Source: Liolophura sinensis (Eukaryota; Mollusca; Polyplacophora; Chitonida; Chitonidae). Taken from it: DNA of 60,000 nt. The first letter of the stretch is position 1, and each line of letters begins with the position of its first letter. Below the pieces are notes generated by a model that saw only the letters and a program-made list of their open reading frames with translations, had not been told where the DNA came from and searched no databases. Below, in pieces: positions 13,246 to 24,983 of this stretch. Location of the stretch: positions 15,435,386 through 15,495,385 of the forward strand of contig NC_088306.1 in assembly GCF_032854445.1 (NCBI RefSeq), read 5' to 3'. The translations under genes and the position numbers were made by a program.

Positions 13246-14109
13246 TAAAAAATAAAAGGAAATTATAAAGCAGGTAACGAGATTGCGTTGGCATATCCTG
13301 AGGGGTAAGGGGGCGGGGCGGGTACAGGGGACATGATTTATCTTATAAAGTCAGACTTACGTTTAATAACTTCATAACAACTTAATGGCAGAAAGCTTTC
13401 TAATCCAGGGGCCAAGATGTATAAAGAGTTTTTGTTTGTTCGTTTTAGCCGATAAAGTGTGCAACACATTGAAGACGAAAGCTGCGCAAACCGCTGACAG
13501 TCCTATAAGTAGTTCGACCGGTCCAGCCAAGTTTTCGTTAAGTGTGTTTGAAACTGAAACTGAACCGAGTCTGTCCTTTAACAAAAGAAAAACCTATCAG
13601 GCGTCTCCTCTTACTATATTTGCTATATGGCACCGATCTCTGTATTGAAGCATTATCCTTGTCGTGGCTTGAGAAGTTTCAAGGAATAAAGAGATGATAA
13701 AGAATGAAGGCCTGCTCTGTAGACGCGTCTGCTCGTCTTTTGCATAGTGGCATATGCATTTCAACTCATCCGTTATTTAGTACATGCTGTACAAAATGCT
13801 GTACATTCGCGTTGCTATCGCCAAACACGACCCGCCAACAGAATACAGCATATACAGTGCGAAAGGCTGCTGTACATTTTTACAGCTAAAAGTGGTGTAA
13901 ATTGGATATCTTTTCCCGTGCAATAGTGACTCGGGTTCAAGCTGAACTGACTATGCGATGTTCTCTTGCAGTACACCAGTAGTCCGTTATGTCCATCAAA
14001 AATCATTGCCGAGGCAGAAATGAACAATAGATAGACTAGACTACTCAGCTTTGACCTGAATATTACTTAGGGCGGGAATGAGTATAAGGGGTAAAACACT
14101 AATCAAATG

Positions 14110-14155
14110 TGTACGACATTAAACCCCAAGCATTCATTGATTCATCTTAATCAAA
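14110..14155 (+). mobile_element. SINE family B tail fragment
   Basis: 'acgacattaaaccccaagca' followed by cattcattgattcat. Confidence 0.5.
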
Positions 14156-14601
14156 TAAAGAATTACAAATACTTAGACAGGAAAAATTCACCAGTGAACC
14201 AGTGAATTAGGCTGTGTATTTTCATGTGAATAGCAGCTGCGAGGAGCCTATACACACAGAATAAAATCGTGTATCTCTGCTTCCATACATACAGTAACGT
14301 CAGTTTAGTTTGTATAGGATATGTACTGGTGACTGATGTATAATTAGTTACCCTGCTACAGTAGATGTTGGCTTACAGTTGAATTCACTTGTCTCAAAAT
14401 TACCAGTACTTTTACTGTAAAACTACAGTGGAACACTTGGCCTCTTGGCGATTTAGAAGTCGTAGATATCACGAAAGGAAACCAGCAGAAAAGAAAAGGG
14501 TAATGTAGTATAAAACAGCCACATATAACATATAATGGTGTTTGGAAAGCAACAAAGGGGTGAAGACATCGAACACCGAGTCTGACGCTAGTATCATAGT
14601 G

Positions 14602-14757
14602 TATTTATTTATTTATTTATTTGATTGGTATTCTACGCCGCACTCAAGAATATTTTACTTACGCGACGGCGGCCATCTTTATGGTGGGAGGAAACCAGAC
14701 AGGGCCCGGGGGGAAACCCACGTTCATCCTAAGTTGCTAGCAGATCTTCCGTATAAT
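14602..14757 (-). mobile_element. SINE family A, 3' half
   Basis: Tail 'tttgattggtattctacgcc' then core 'atggtgggaggaaacc'. Confidence 0.87.
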
Positions 14758-16000
14758 AATGTGAAGTGGCAATAAATAATAAAATAAAGAAGCGGATAAG
14801 TAAATTTGACAGCAGTGCAGTGGCTTTCCTTCGATGTTAAAGAGCAATTCTAAATCGCAAACTGGATAGTATTATATTAACTCTCAAAATGTTCTATTAT
14901 TTTTAGTTTCTTTTAACAACCAAGACCAGTCCTTCTTATCACACCTGTAATGTTCACTGACGACAGGTCAGTTTTAAATGAATTGGTTTGTGATAAAACA
15001 TTTAAGTGATGAACTCGGATGCTAAATATATTGTCTGTAAATATATATAATTTAATTGATCTAATGGGTTTACGAGCTACTGCAATTATGCGTTGTCATG
15101 GAATCACAATAAAACCTCAGCGGAGGGGAAAGGTATCAAGTGAATTTTCCGGTTATAGGCGCACGTGACAAAATTCCATTAGTCACTCTCTCTGTGTTAC
15201 TGTGCGTTGGTCTCACCTGTGTGTAAAATGTAGACTAAGTCTACGTACATCTGTATAATTTTTTGCCTTACCTGAACACCTGTGCTGATTTTGCTGAGGG
15301 TTGTGTTCTTGTTATCGATTGTGGAGTGCATTATAGATATTAGAAATTTGAGACATTTGTGCACCAGCCGCCGTCAACCAAAAAGGGCGTTCTGTGTTCC
15401 GGGTGAATAATCGCAAGGCCTTCGGTTCTGAACCAACTGAACCGACTTGGGCATTGTGTATGTGCATACATGACACATCCACTTACTACTCTGACATGAA
15501 CGTTATCCACTCACATTTTAACCCGCGAGAAGGTATTCAGAAATTCCACACAAGACAAAGTTTACAGCGAACTATATACCACAAGGCAAACAATGGAAAC
15601 GATAAGACAAAAGGGTTGTCATTTCCATTTATGCCCGGAATGCGATATAGGATGTTGGCTTTCGGCTTTACAACGGACTGGAGATTATTCGAAAAGTAAC
15701 ACTATATGGTGAGATGGCGACAGAAAAAAAATCCAAGTCATACCATGTACTTTATTAGTGCACGTTGCAGATACGTGTACCAACACACGCACGCGCCTTT
15801 GGATGCAGATTTAATTATCGCCTCCCTTTCCACTTATAACCTCTGTGCTGTAGGCATCATCAACATGAGAAATATAGTAGCGTGTAATCTTGCATTTATC
15901 TCGCAGTTTCTGATTAAATCTGTGCGTTTCATCAACAGAGCAACATAATAATAAAAAAGAAAACAAATATACCTTCTAAAAACTTATGTGATAAATTTTG

Positions 16001-16052
16001 TATTTGATTGGTGTCATGCTCAAGAATATTTCACTTATAGGAAAGCGGCCTA
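16001..16052 (-). mobile_element. SINE family A, short tail fragment
   Basis: 'tatttgattggtgt' and 'ctcaagaatatttcacttat'; the segment between them is shortened. Confidence 0.65.
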
Positions 16053-17483
16053 TCAAATTTAACATAATGTTATGTTATCTGAGCGCTACTCAATAGATTA
16101 TGTTACCTCAGAAAACGTATGTTATTATGGACAACACCCTATATATATCACATTGAAAGTATTCTGTGGGGACAAAACAGGTTTGTGATAACGTAATATA
16201 ATGTGCCAACATTCAGAAAAAATGTTTTATCTTGTTAATTTCACATCAGTCTTTAAGGTCGATGTACTAAAATAACTCGATCTGAGAGGAATTTCTACAT
16301 ATTTCTGTCGTAGATTTACTGACATAATTTGCATATAATGATAGCGTTTAGTGCACCTTCGTCTCGCGCATGACTTAAGTGTAGTGTGCCTTTGTCAATT
16401 TCTTACAAATTACATAAAAGGGGGAACTTTTCTGCCGTAAAACCATTCGGGCCTCATCTGTCTCTTGTCCATTTCTGCTTGTGTGGGGACGTTTCATGGA
16501 TAAACTGGTATTATATTCATGTAAGACACCAGAACAATCATTATCAATTCAGTTTGCCCCCAAGTCGGATATTAACGTGTCCTGAAAATGACGGCAGTGT
16601 CAGTTTGACGATTATGTGACACGCGATTGTAAAAACAGCAGTTTTGACCTCAATGACAAAAGAGTTAGGAGATTTTGTATCATAACATGGTTTGTGAAAC
16701 ACGGGTGACAGCCTTGTCGTGTAAACCATATATTTAATACTCTTTTCGGAAAGGAAAAATAAAAGTAGCTTGACGATATAGAGTGTGCTCGAGAGGTTTT
16801 CAGTGAATGATGTTCTGCTGTTCTTTGTAAAATGGATGCACGTGAATCACTAAAAGCCTTAGGAAGCTCGATGGGTCAAGGTCAGTTTTTGTCAAGGTCC
16901 TGCCACTGAAAAGAGAACGAAGCGCATGACAAAGACCCGTGGCAGTTTAGATTCATGCAACGCTCTATAAACCAAGCTTCTTTGCACCCATAGCCGTTGT
17001 GTGGAAATGTTTGCGTCACGGTATTTGATTGTACTTACTGGTATATAGGAAAACTAAATAGCAAACCCCCTGTCGCTATTTTAGGCGTTAGCTGTGCATT
17101 GTGACTGCTGATTGTGCAAATACACGCTCAAATCTTGTTTCCACCTTCCCGTCGATTTTCTATTTCTGCATAATCGTTATGTTTTATAGGGTTCGTGGGT
17201 AAAAGATGATGGGTTATACCGGCCTGTTTTGTGACCGCCTAGAGCTATAAAATGTTTGCAAAGCGACAGCAGCATGTGTACTCTTTTAACATTATTTCAG
17301 CTAGTAACACGACATGTACGTTTTTATTATAGTACTGATTCAATGAAACGCCATGCTGAAGACATCAGACATGGCATTTTACCCAGTCAAAGACATGAGT
17401 AGTAGAGAATGTTGCAAACATGTCGCATTGGGGAGGTGGGACTGCGGAGGTGGAGGTGTGTCGTTGAGCCGGCGCTCCCCTAA

Positions 17484-17543
17484 GCGCATGCGCGTGACGT
17501 CAGCGCATGCGAGTATGTCACGCGAGGCGCGCCAACGGACCAA
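17484..17543. promoter_or_regulatory. CpG-rich promoter-like cluster: NRF1, CRE and CCAAT motifs
   Basis: GCGCATGCGC at 17484-17493 is the palindromic NRF1 consensus; TGACGTCA at 17495-17502 is a perfect CRE; a second GCGCATGC follows immediately, and CCAAT is at 17539-17543. This lies ~360 bp upstream of the integrase remnant. It could be a host promoter or the left end of the Polinton. Confidence 0.45.
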
Positions 17544-17549
17544 TGAGCG

Positions 17550-17572
17550 CAGCTCCTTCAACTCCATTTCGC
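17550..17572. repeat. Inverted-repeat half, possible left Polinton terminus
   Basis: A 23-bp segment around 'agctccttcaactccattt' is repeated in inverted orientation with one mismatch at 21965-21987. A second, 16-bp partial copy lies at 17646-17661. Confidence 0.35.
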
Positions 17573-17899
17573 GCCAAAACGTCGACAACCACGCGGTCTT
17601 GGTATGTTAGGGTTGAGCAGCTCCCTCTGAGCAGCCCCTTGAGCTCAGCTCCTTCAGCTCCTCGGCGCCCAAACTAACCCATGGGCGACCTCGTGGTCGG
17701 TCTTGGCGCCTGATATATATCCGCTGTCTGGGATAGGCTCACTCACTATACATGGACACAGGGACGACACCGGACTATGCCTCACACAGGCCGCTAGTCA
17801 CGTCGCCAGCAGCAGCAACAGTAGTGGCGGGGACGGAAGCGGTGTCAGAGAACGTTCGCGGGCAGAGACTCAGACCAGATCGATACCGCTCTCCACGCA

Positions 17900-18690
17900 C
17901 TGTACTACAACCCCGACAGTCCAGAGGCTTGCGGCAGTCCAGCCCTTGCTCAAGGCAGCTCGATAACATGGACTCAAAGTGAGTCGGACCCGCGTGTCGG
18001 GTTGGCTGCCCCAGCAGAACACGTATACGCTGCACCGTCCCGCTCGACGGCACTACCCTCGTAACCGAGTTGTGGTTGGTGGTATAGACAGTCAGTGACA
18101 GCCGGACCTAGCCGACATGACAGCGTTTGCGAAAGAGAACGACGATAACCGTTACCTTCTTACCTGCATCGATGCCCTCTCCAAGAACGCTTGGGTGGTA
18201 CGTCGGGACGTCGAACGTTGTACCTGCAAACAGCGAAGGCAAAGAGTTTCTGAAAAGACCGTTCCAGGAATTTTTGTAGAATAACGGAGTTTTTTCTTTC
18301 ACACGTTTAACGAGACCAAAGCTTCCGTGGTAGAACGGGTTAACCGTACTTTGAAAGGACGCATGTGCAAAGGATTGGTGTACCGTTATTGCGACGGCGA
18401 TCTCGTGCGTACAAGTAATGTGAAAGGGAAATTCGAAAAATCGCACCTCCCGAATTGGAGCACGGAAGTGTTCCGCATTGTCCGCACTCACCTTCGTTAG
18501 CCTGTCATGTACACACTGGAGGACTTGAACGGGGAACGGTTGCTCTCGACGTTTTAGGAGACCGAACTGCAACCAGTGACGGCTGCGGCAGATAAGTTTT
18601 ATCAGCTTGCAAAGGGAATGTCGCCGAGGAAAACTCTTCTATTGGGTGAAGTGGGTCGTCTATCCACCCAGCTTTAATTCTTGGGTGCTG
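17900..18690 (+). pseudogene. Polinton integrase remnant
   Basis: Recognisable pieces lie in different frames: LYYNPDSP near 17900; FAKENDDNRYLLTCIDALSK near 18125-18185 holding the first catalytic Asp; NSEGKEF near 18228-18250, where the second catalytic Asp expected in this motif is not present; NETKASVVERVNRTLKGRM near 18309-18366 with the catalytic Glu; LPNWSTEVF and YTLEDLNGE in the distal part; and a chromodomain-like stretch ending KWVVYPPSFNSWV near 18650-18685. Stop codons (for example TGA near 18088) and several frame changes make it non-functional. Confidence 0.78.
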
Positions 18691-19165
18691 GCCACGGACG
18701 CCAAACGTATTTAACCTCGATGATGACTGGGGTGACTGTCATTCCTTATCGACCTATTTCAAGGAATGGATCAGTGGGTACAAGGCTTGCGCGGGAATAA
18801 AGGCACCGTGGCAGCCTTTCTCGGAGTTCTCTGGTACATCGGAATTTTAGTGGGTGAATTGGCCGCGGAACTCAGCGTGCAGCTCCTCCAAGACCAGACA
18901 ACCTTTCAATATCTACAAGGGCATTTGAACAAGATGCTCTTCCGTTGGTCACGGAAGCCTTTGTCCCTGCCGCCGCCGCCGTCACCACCACCATCACCAC
19001 CGTCGTCGCCGAGTGACATCGTGCGTCGGCTTGACAGAAGTGTCCCAGGCGAGGACCTGACCTCCACCCCGCTACCCGGCGACGGCGGTGGTGACCGCAG
19101 CGGCCTCCCGCACTGTACCTCACCCTCACCAGTACGACCTGCCGAACTGATTCCCCCAGGTTCTC
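18691..19165 (+). other. Unassigned segment between integrase and ATPase remnants, with proline-rich run
   Basis: A frame open from about 18766 encodes an aliphatic stretch (AAFLGVLWYIGILVG) and then a Pro/Ser run from (CCG/CCA/TCA)n-type sequence at 18964-19010. It could be part of a virus-like structural or accessory gene. I recognise no family. Confidence 0.35.
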
Positions 19166-19782
19166 CATTCATGGATACTCGATGGGAGCATCCGTTTACC
19201 TGCAACGTCAGTGGACCGACGGGTGTGGAAAATCCATGTTTGTGAAACGGTTGGTAGCCCACGTTCAAGCTTTCATTTACCCTCCCCCCGCAACGCGTTG
19301 TCTCGTGTTACGGTGAGTGGCAGCCTTTGTACACAACGCTACCCAACGTTCGATTTTAAGGTGTGCCCAGCCCGTCAGCATTCGACCCGGGGGAGCGGAG
19401 GAGTCGTCGTGGACGATTTGATGGCGGAAGTGAACGAACGCGTGACAAAACTCTTTACCAAAGGCAGCCACCACCGCAATATCAGCGTGGTGTACATCGT
19501 GCAGAACTTGCTCAACAAAACCAAAGATCATTGACAATCAGTCTGAACGCACACAACCTGGTATTGTTTAAAAACCCGCAAGACGCGTCTCAGATTACCA
19601 CGATCGTGGAACAGATGGCTTCGGGGCGGACGCAGTACGTGCGCGAGGCGTTTGAGGATGCCACCGCCGAACCTCACGGGTATTTGCTGGTGGATTTCAA
19701 GCCAGCCACATCCGACCACCGGCGACTTTTCACCCACATCTTCCTCCGGGGGATTCAGCACTCCTACGTGCCCAAGTCATAA
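19166..19782 (+). pseudogene. Polinton packaging ATPase remnant (FtsK/HerA-like)
   Basis: In Polintons and related viruses this ATPase packages DNA into capsids. The two halves of the Walker A loop are read in different frames around 19215-19235 (GPTG in one, GCGKSM in the next), so a frameshift sits inside the P-loop. Walker B region VVVDDLMAEV is near 19404-19433 and TKGSHHRNISVVYIVQN follows near 19462-19506. Another frame change occurs near 19530, after which ISLNAHNLVLFKNP and HGYLLVDFKP are readable up to a stop at 19782. The distal half is the best preserved coding stretch of the element. Confidence 0.82.
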
Positions 19783-19829
19783 AACTTTGTATGCACGATC
19801 TGCCCAATCAGTTGTTTCCATGTCAGCCA

Positions 19830-20960
19830 CCCGGGATGTCCCGCCGGCTCCATTGTTACGGCCCCTTGCTGTCCCTACTGGCTCTAACCACCCCCGCCAT
19901 TCCACACGCCGTGAAATGTCCAGAAATTTCACCTGCGGCGTGCTGAGGGCCATGTGGTTATTGTTACGGTCGATAACACACTCAGAATCACCGGCCTTGA
20001 CCAGGTGGGGGTAAAGCTATTGCTTGATTAAGTTCAGGTCGTAGTTGCCCGAGTTGAAGCCGAGGACGGGGAGCTGGATGATATAGGCGACGAATTTGTC
20101 CTGCACCCGCCGAGTGTAAGACGGCTTGGTGTCGTTGGGATCGATGCGCTCGTCTAACTCGTCGAGCGAGTGGGGATTACCGGTAGAGATGAAGCACAAG
20201 GGCTGCTCGTAGCCGGGCACATTTGAGTTCACGCTGACACTAAGGAGGATGTGTTGGGACGTCCATGCCGTTGAGCCGGTCATCAGAAGCATAGGCTCTC
20301 CACCGTGTCCAGCGCACTGAGGGGTACATCGCGGAAATTCCTGGGCTCCATCTCTACCGCTTCCGGATAAATATTGTGGTGATGTCGAGTCTGACAGTTT
20401 TTTGGGGTCGGCTTTGTACAGATGGACGGATAAGCGCCGGAATAGACATAAATGGTCCCTGTAAGGGCCATGAGCTCGTTCCACCAACGTGTGAAGCCCC
20501 TTGTTCGCCGTCAGGTAAGGCCGCAACATTGCCCCACCCTCACCGATGCTCTGATGGGGTAGTTTGTGCGCAAAAAACAACACGTTCGTGAGGAGGTTCG
20601 TATCGGGGCGTTGCTTTTGCGTTCAGGTGAGTGGATTTTGGCTGGGGAGATGATCGGTGAGGAGTTCACGCAAGTCAGCCCGATTCGCCATGTGGTACGG
20701 AGCTTTGAGTACCTGGGCATTATTGGTGCTATAGTAAAAGTAACGCACCTGCCCCGTCTCCTTAGGATATACCTAAAGCTGTAGTTGACGGTGATGGCGG
20801 TTGGCTGGTCCTCATAAATCGGGTTCAGACAGGCGGGGATGGCTCCGAGATTGCTGAGCCGGTAATTGTAGAGATGTTGGATGGGCCTCCAGCGGTAAAA
20901 AAATGGCTCCGAATCGAGCGCCAATGCTGCCGATACAGTTCTTGTAGATCACTCTCACTG
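19830..20960 (-). pseudogene. Polinton protein-primed DNA polymerase B remnant (N-terminal and exonuclease part only)
   Basis: On the - strand, an N-terminal portion (RWRPIQHLYNYRLSNLGAIP) is followed by frameshifted middle pieces. An exonuclease-type motif LGFNSGNYDLNLIK lies near 20020-20063. Past a stop at 20017-20019, the frame changes and the KFLDIS motif is readable near 19930. Similarity fades by about 19830, just before the end of the oppositely oriented ATPase. The polymerase palm and finger motifs are absent, so the 3' two thirds of the gene are deleted. Confidence 0.75.
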
Positions 20961-21115
20961 CCAGGCAGGAAGTCGTCGAAGGGTTGGGTTGGGTCGGGCT
21001 GGAATCGGGCGGCGGGGAGGGGGGGGGGGTGTCACTCGAGCTGGCTGTGGAGCTGGCTTCGTTTGCGGTGGTGGTGGTGGTGGGAAAAATGGGTCTCTGT
21101 AACAAAGTGTAGAGT

Positions 21116-21485
21116 AAGGTAGAGTAGAGTATAACCATAGTATCGTTGAGTATAACTATAGTATCGTAGAGTATAACTATAGTATCGTAGAGTATAACTA
21201 TAGTATCGTAGAGTATAACTATAGTACAGTATAACTATAATATTGTATAGCTATACTATAGTAAAACTACAGTAGGGAATGGTACGGTCGCATAGCACGG
21301 TGACTGCGTGTGAAAGGTCTGGGGCGTGTGATTACGTGACTTCCCGCGCGCAGAGTGTCAGCCGACGTCCGCAGGGGCTTGCAGACTATTTATAGTCTAG
21401 TATAGTTATAGTATCGCATAGTATAGATATAGTATCGTATAACAGAGTGTAAATATAGTAGAGTATAATACAATTATAGTATGGT
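21116..21485. repeat. ~21-bp AT-rich minisatellite split by a GC-rich island
   Basis: Units like 'gtagagtataactatagta' repeat from 21116 to about 21260 and again from about 21395 to 21485. Between them is ~130 bp of unlike GC-rich sequence containing 'cgtgacttcccgcgcgcag'. Confidence 0.75.
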
Positions 21486-21487
21486 AT

Positions 21488-21560
21488 ATTTTTTATTTAT
21501 TTATTTGATTGTTGTTTTACGCCGTACTCAAGAATATTCACTTATACAGCGCCAAAAAGC
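21488..21560 (-). mobile_element. SINE family A, tail fragment next to Polinton-flanking minisatellite
   Basis: 'gttttacgccgtactcaaga' and adjoining tail; breaks off after 'cttatacagcgcc'. Confidence 0.8.
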
Positions 21561-21964
21561 TGAAGATGACACAAATCCAACGAATACACTATTGCCGACA
21601 TCGATTTGACAACAGGCATTTTCCTCTGTAATATGTTTTGCGAGACGAATTTCTTCACCCACCCTGTTTGCAACCAGGGAAATCACGTGGTCTCTAGCTT
21701 CTGGATTGTCTTATAGAATAGCTTATCACGTCACGCAATTATCTGTAGGCATCGGCAGTCATACCTTTTCATGTATAAGCGGAAGCAAACAGCGGCGGGC
21801 GATGACCTAGCGAGCAATATGGCAAGTGGGCTTAGATTAGCCATACAGCGCTATCCAGTGGTGTCCGAATAATTATTATTTTATTTAATCTGACTTCATT
21901 CCGTTTAAACAGGTGGGCTTAAATTAGCGATACAGCGCCAAAGACACCGTCTATAGCCCTGTCA

Positions 21965-21987
21965 GCGAAATGGAGCTGAAGGAGCTG
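21965..21987. repeat. Inverted-repeat half, possible right Polinton terminus
   Basis: Inverted partner of 17550-17572 (22 of 23 positions). Two ~26-bp direct repeats (gtgggctta..ttagc.atacagcgc) lie nearby at about 21826 and 21911. Confidence 0.35.
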
Positions 21988-24733
21988 CTGGAATTTTAAA
22001 ATTTGGCTAAATCGGGCCAAGACCAGTAAGACCTGGACCACAGCCACTAAAGATGGTCATAGTCACACCGACGTCTTCCATTATCACATTGTACAAACAT
22101 TTGGTTATGACTGCGATTCTCGCGCTGACTGGCAGTGATAATTTAAGTGGTAACCATTTCATATTCCACGTGTCAATAAGAAGAACTGACACCCAACAGA
22201 GGAACGGTTTCGAAAAACAAAAAGAACATTTTGGTCGATTCCACTTTTAATACTGAAATAAAGCTTTACTAATGTTGAGTCTAAAATTTTAGCAGTGGTT
22301 AACGAGCCTTTGCACTGTTAAATTAATGTTAGAAATGTTAGAAATTTTAGAACTTTTGTTCCACGTGTTCCATTTTCATGACGCCTTTCTCGCCACGAGA
22401 TATGCTGCAATATTGTGTAGGTAGCGATAAGCCTTAACCTTTCATTCATGATACGTTTCGCATTAAAAAGGTTAAAAGGCCTTGTAATCTACATTTTGTA
22501 ACAGCTTGCTTTTTAAGATGCTGGTATTCGCATTTCTGAGCATTTTCCGTTTGTTTCATGGCAGCCACCGTCATCGTTTTGAGTAATTGCAATTAAAATT
22601 ACTACATATCTTTTTACCTAATTCTGTCTAAGCCATGGGGCTAGTAATTTGCTGCTATTTAAGCATTAATGTGAAGATTTCGAATAAAATCTTTAGTAAT
22701 GTAAACTGACAAGAGGACGTATTTCATTGGTAACATGGGTTACATGCTGTACTCGAGAACACTTTACTTTGACCATGACCTCTTTGAGCTTGAAAACATA
22801 CTTTGAACACTCTCGTAGCACTGTGTGAAATTGTATAGTTGTGTACACATAGGAAATAGAATAATATGAAAAAGAGCTCTATTGTCATCTTTGTAATTCG
22901 CTTTCGCCTGTTATTATAACTTTAATATTTTAAGATATTTTAGTTTATATACTATACATCTGTTGTACAGGCAAGTAAATTCCAATGGTACGATGTAACA
23001 ATTTAATAGGTAAACAAACAGTCAGGGCACCGGCTTTATGTAATTAGCCAACAATATCACTACATGCCACATACATCACGCACATTATATAGGCCTACGC
23101 TCGCTTTACATCACTGCCACCGTCTAGCATATCAACTACGGTCGAGGTCACTGGGTTCATGGTGATAAGGCAGAAAGTTCTGTGATCAAACACAAAATGT
23201 CTGTCTTGATATAAAGCAAGCATATCCACAGGGGTGAGCTATTTGATACAGATCCTGTTTAGATAGTATAACATCTTTGATAGTTGGAGCGTATAATACG
23301 CAGAAAATATACTAAAAACGATAAAAATGATAACAAAGACCTGGCGTTGACATCCGTGTTCTGGTTTGTAGAACGCGTACTTTAATGAAAACGGAACTAG
23401 GGTTTCGGCAAAAGGAGAAGGAGTGATAAACCAAATGTTCAGACGTACAAAAAAAGAGGATCTTGTCACTCTGTATCCGGATAGAATGAAACGGTATCTG
23501 GATTCACTGTGCTCGATTTGCGCATACCTTGGAATGTGATCTGGGTACATGTGGCATTAGAACAGTCGTCAGATTGTCGTATCAATCCTCTTAATCTTTT
23601 GTGTTCCGCTGTGCACTGGCTATGATAGAGGTTCGCCAGTGCATAGGTTAAGTGCGCGCACACACACACAGAAACATGTATGTGGTGATGATGTCGTAAG
23701 TAAGTAAGTATTAAGAACAAGTATAAAACCATGGCTGACCAAAGCTTAACACGGCAATAAAAACAGATTCATTAAACGCCAGAAACGGTCACCGACGTAG
23801 AAGGACTTTTTCATGTGTATAAAACATTTATTTATTTAACCTGTTTATTTGTTTGATAGGTTTTTTCAGCTGTACTTAAAAATATTTCATTTAGGCCTCT
23901 ATAGGTGGCGGCAAGCACTATGGAGGGAGGAAAGTGGACAAAGCCCGGGCGGAAATTCACGACCATGCGCAGGTTGCTGACCTAAATTCCAACGTATGAC
24001 ATGAAATAAAACTATTGAACTGAACATTCTTACTTCACAATTGAATCTCGGTCTATAAATGTAACCTATTTTAGGTTTTCAGTGTGACAATACAGCTTTT
24101 GGCGTCTACCATGGCTCCTCGCTCATAACTGCGCAATTCGTGACCAAGACAAACCCATTACAAAAAGCTATTTTTATATCGAAAACAGTATTAAGGTTAT
24201 ATTCTGCTAGTTTTTATTTTAACCAGATTGTTCTTTTGGTTTCCCAGAACCCTGTGATCGGTCCTTTAAAGCCTTATAATGATCTATCAATTGAAGCAAA
24301 TATTAAATTTTCCCAGAGATCGGGTTATAAACGTAACTTAAAATAGGTATTTACGCCTTTCGAGCTCCTTTTAACATAATGCTTTATACGTTTTTACTTA
24401 CTGCTTTTCTGTTGCATGACAAGCGGTAAGCGTATTAGACTAAGAATCTCACCTGTGAGGAAACCACGCCCTGGTGAACATCCGTCTTCTAAGCCCGAAA
24501 CGGACTTGGTGGTTTGTAAGGCGTGTTCTCATTGGTCAAGCATGCTATAGGCCTTCTTTATACAATAGTGTTATATAGCGAGATATAAGACTGTTGTGTT
24601 ATAGCTTTAGAGCTAACTGTACTTTTTTCTATTCTCTTTTAAGAACCGCCAAAAACAATCGTTCATTTTAAGCTTTCATTTTCTGTTTCTTCTTAAGGCA
24701 TTCGATACCCGTTGTCCCAACTACCTAGTCGCA
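21988..24733. other. Intergenic region upstream of the NHE gene
   Basis: Holds one old SINE (23.8 kb) and a short (CA)n near 23655. No TATA or CpG-island promoter can be pointed to with confidence before the NHE start codon; the 5' UTR may contain untranslated exons that I cannot see. Confidence 0.45.
23826..23992 (-). mobile_element. SINE family A, old 3' half
   Basis: Diverged tail followed by 'tggagggaggaaagtgga' and 'cgaccatgcgcaggttgctg'. Confidence 0.75.
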
Positions 24734-24983
24734 ATGGCGGATTTAGCGAAGAGATGGGCTTCGGTAGGAGCTCTCATTCTTATGTCAGTATGTCTGTTGA
24801 GTCTCCAAACTGGCAGGGTACAAGGACAAGAGAATTCAGGGAGAAACGACAGTATCGAATCAATGTCGGAAAATGAAACCGAAACTCCCCACGGGATAAC
24901 AGTAGCGAAGATAAATTTCGAAGAAACCAAGATGCCGTTCCTGATCTGCGTGGTTGTCTTACTAGCAGCTCTCAGCAAAATAG
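24734..24983 (+). CDS. NHE exon 1 (residues 1-83): signal-like segment, extracellular loop, start of first conserved helix
   Basis: The start ATG has G at -3 and G at +4, a good Kozak context. Residues 11-24 are hydrophobic and look like a signal peptide. They are followed by a short acidic, Ser/Asn-rich stretch with NDS and NET glycosylation sites, then a hydrophobic helix (residues about 68-82). The exon ends ATAG before GTAAGTT, phase 1. Confidence 0.9.

Larger units (their letters stand above)
13246..17399. other. Gene-poor stretch between tandem repeats and Polinton block
   Basis: Contains SINE pieces at 14.1, 14.6 and 16.0 kb. A 101-codon frame at 15394-15699 has no recognisable similarity or splice context. 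Nothing else supported. Confidence 0.45.
17400..21120. mobile_element. Decayed Polinton/Maverick (adintovirus-like) element, internally deleted
   Basis: GC-rich block in AT-rich surroundings containing, in order, remnants of a retroviral-type integrase with chromodomain-like tail (+), an uncertain proline-rich segment (+), an A32/FtsK-HerA-type packaging ATPase (+) and a protein-primed family B DNA polymerase (-). This trio is the signature of Polintons, large self-synthesising elements related to adintoviruses. Every gene is interrupted by frameshifts and stops. Major and minor capsid genes and the protease are not recognisable, and the DNA polymerase stops after its exonuclease region, so several kb have been lost. 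Boundaries are approximate. Confidence 0.8.

Noticed and set aside
15394-15699. 101-codon hypothetical protein
   Set aside because: No recognisable similarity, no splice context, no conserved composition; expected by chance in this much sequence.
18108-18572. 154-codon frame on the - strand
   Set aside because: It is the antisense shadow of the integrase remnant.
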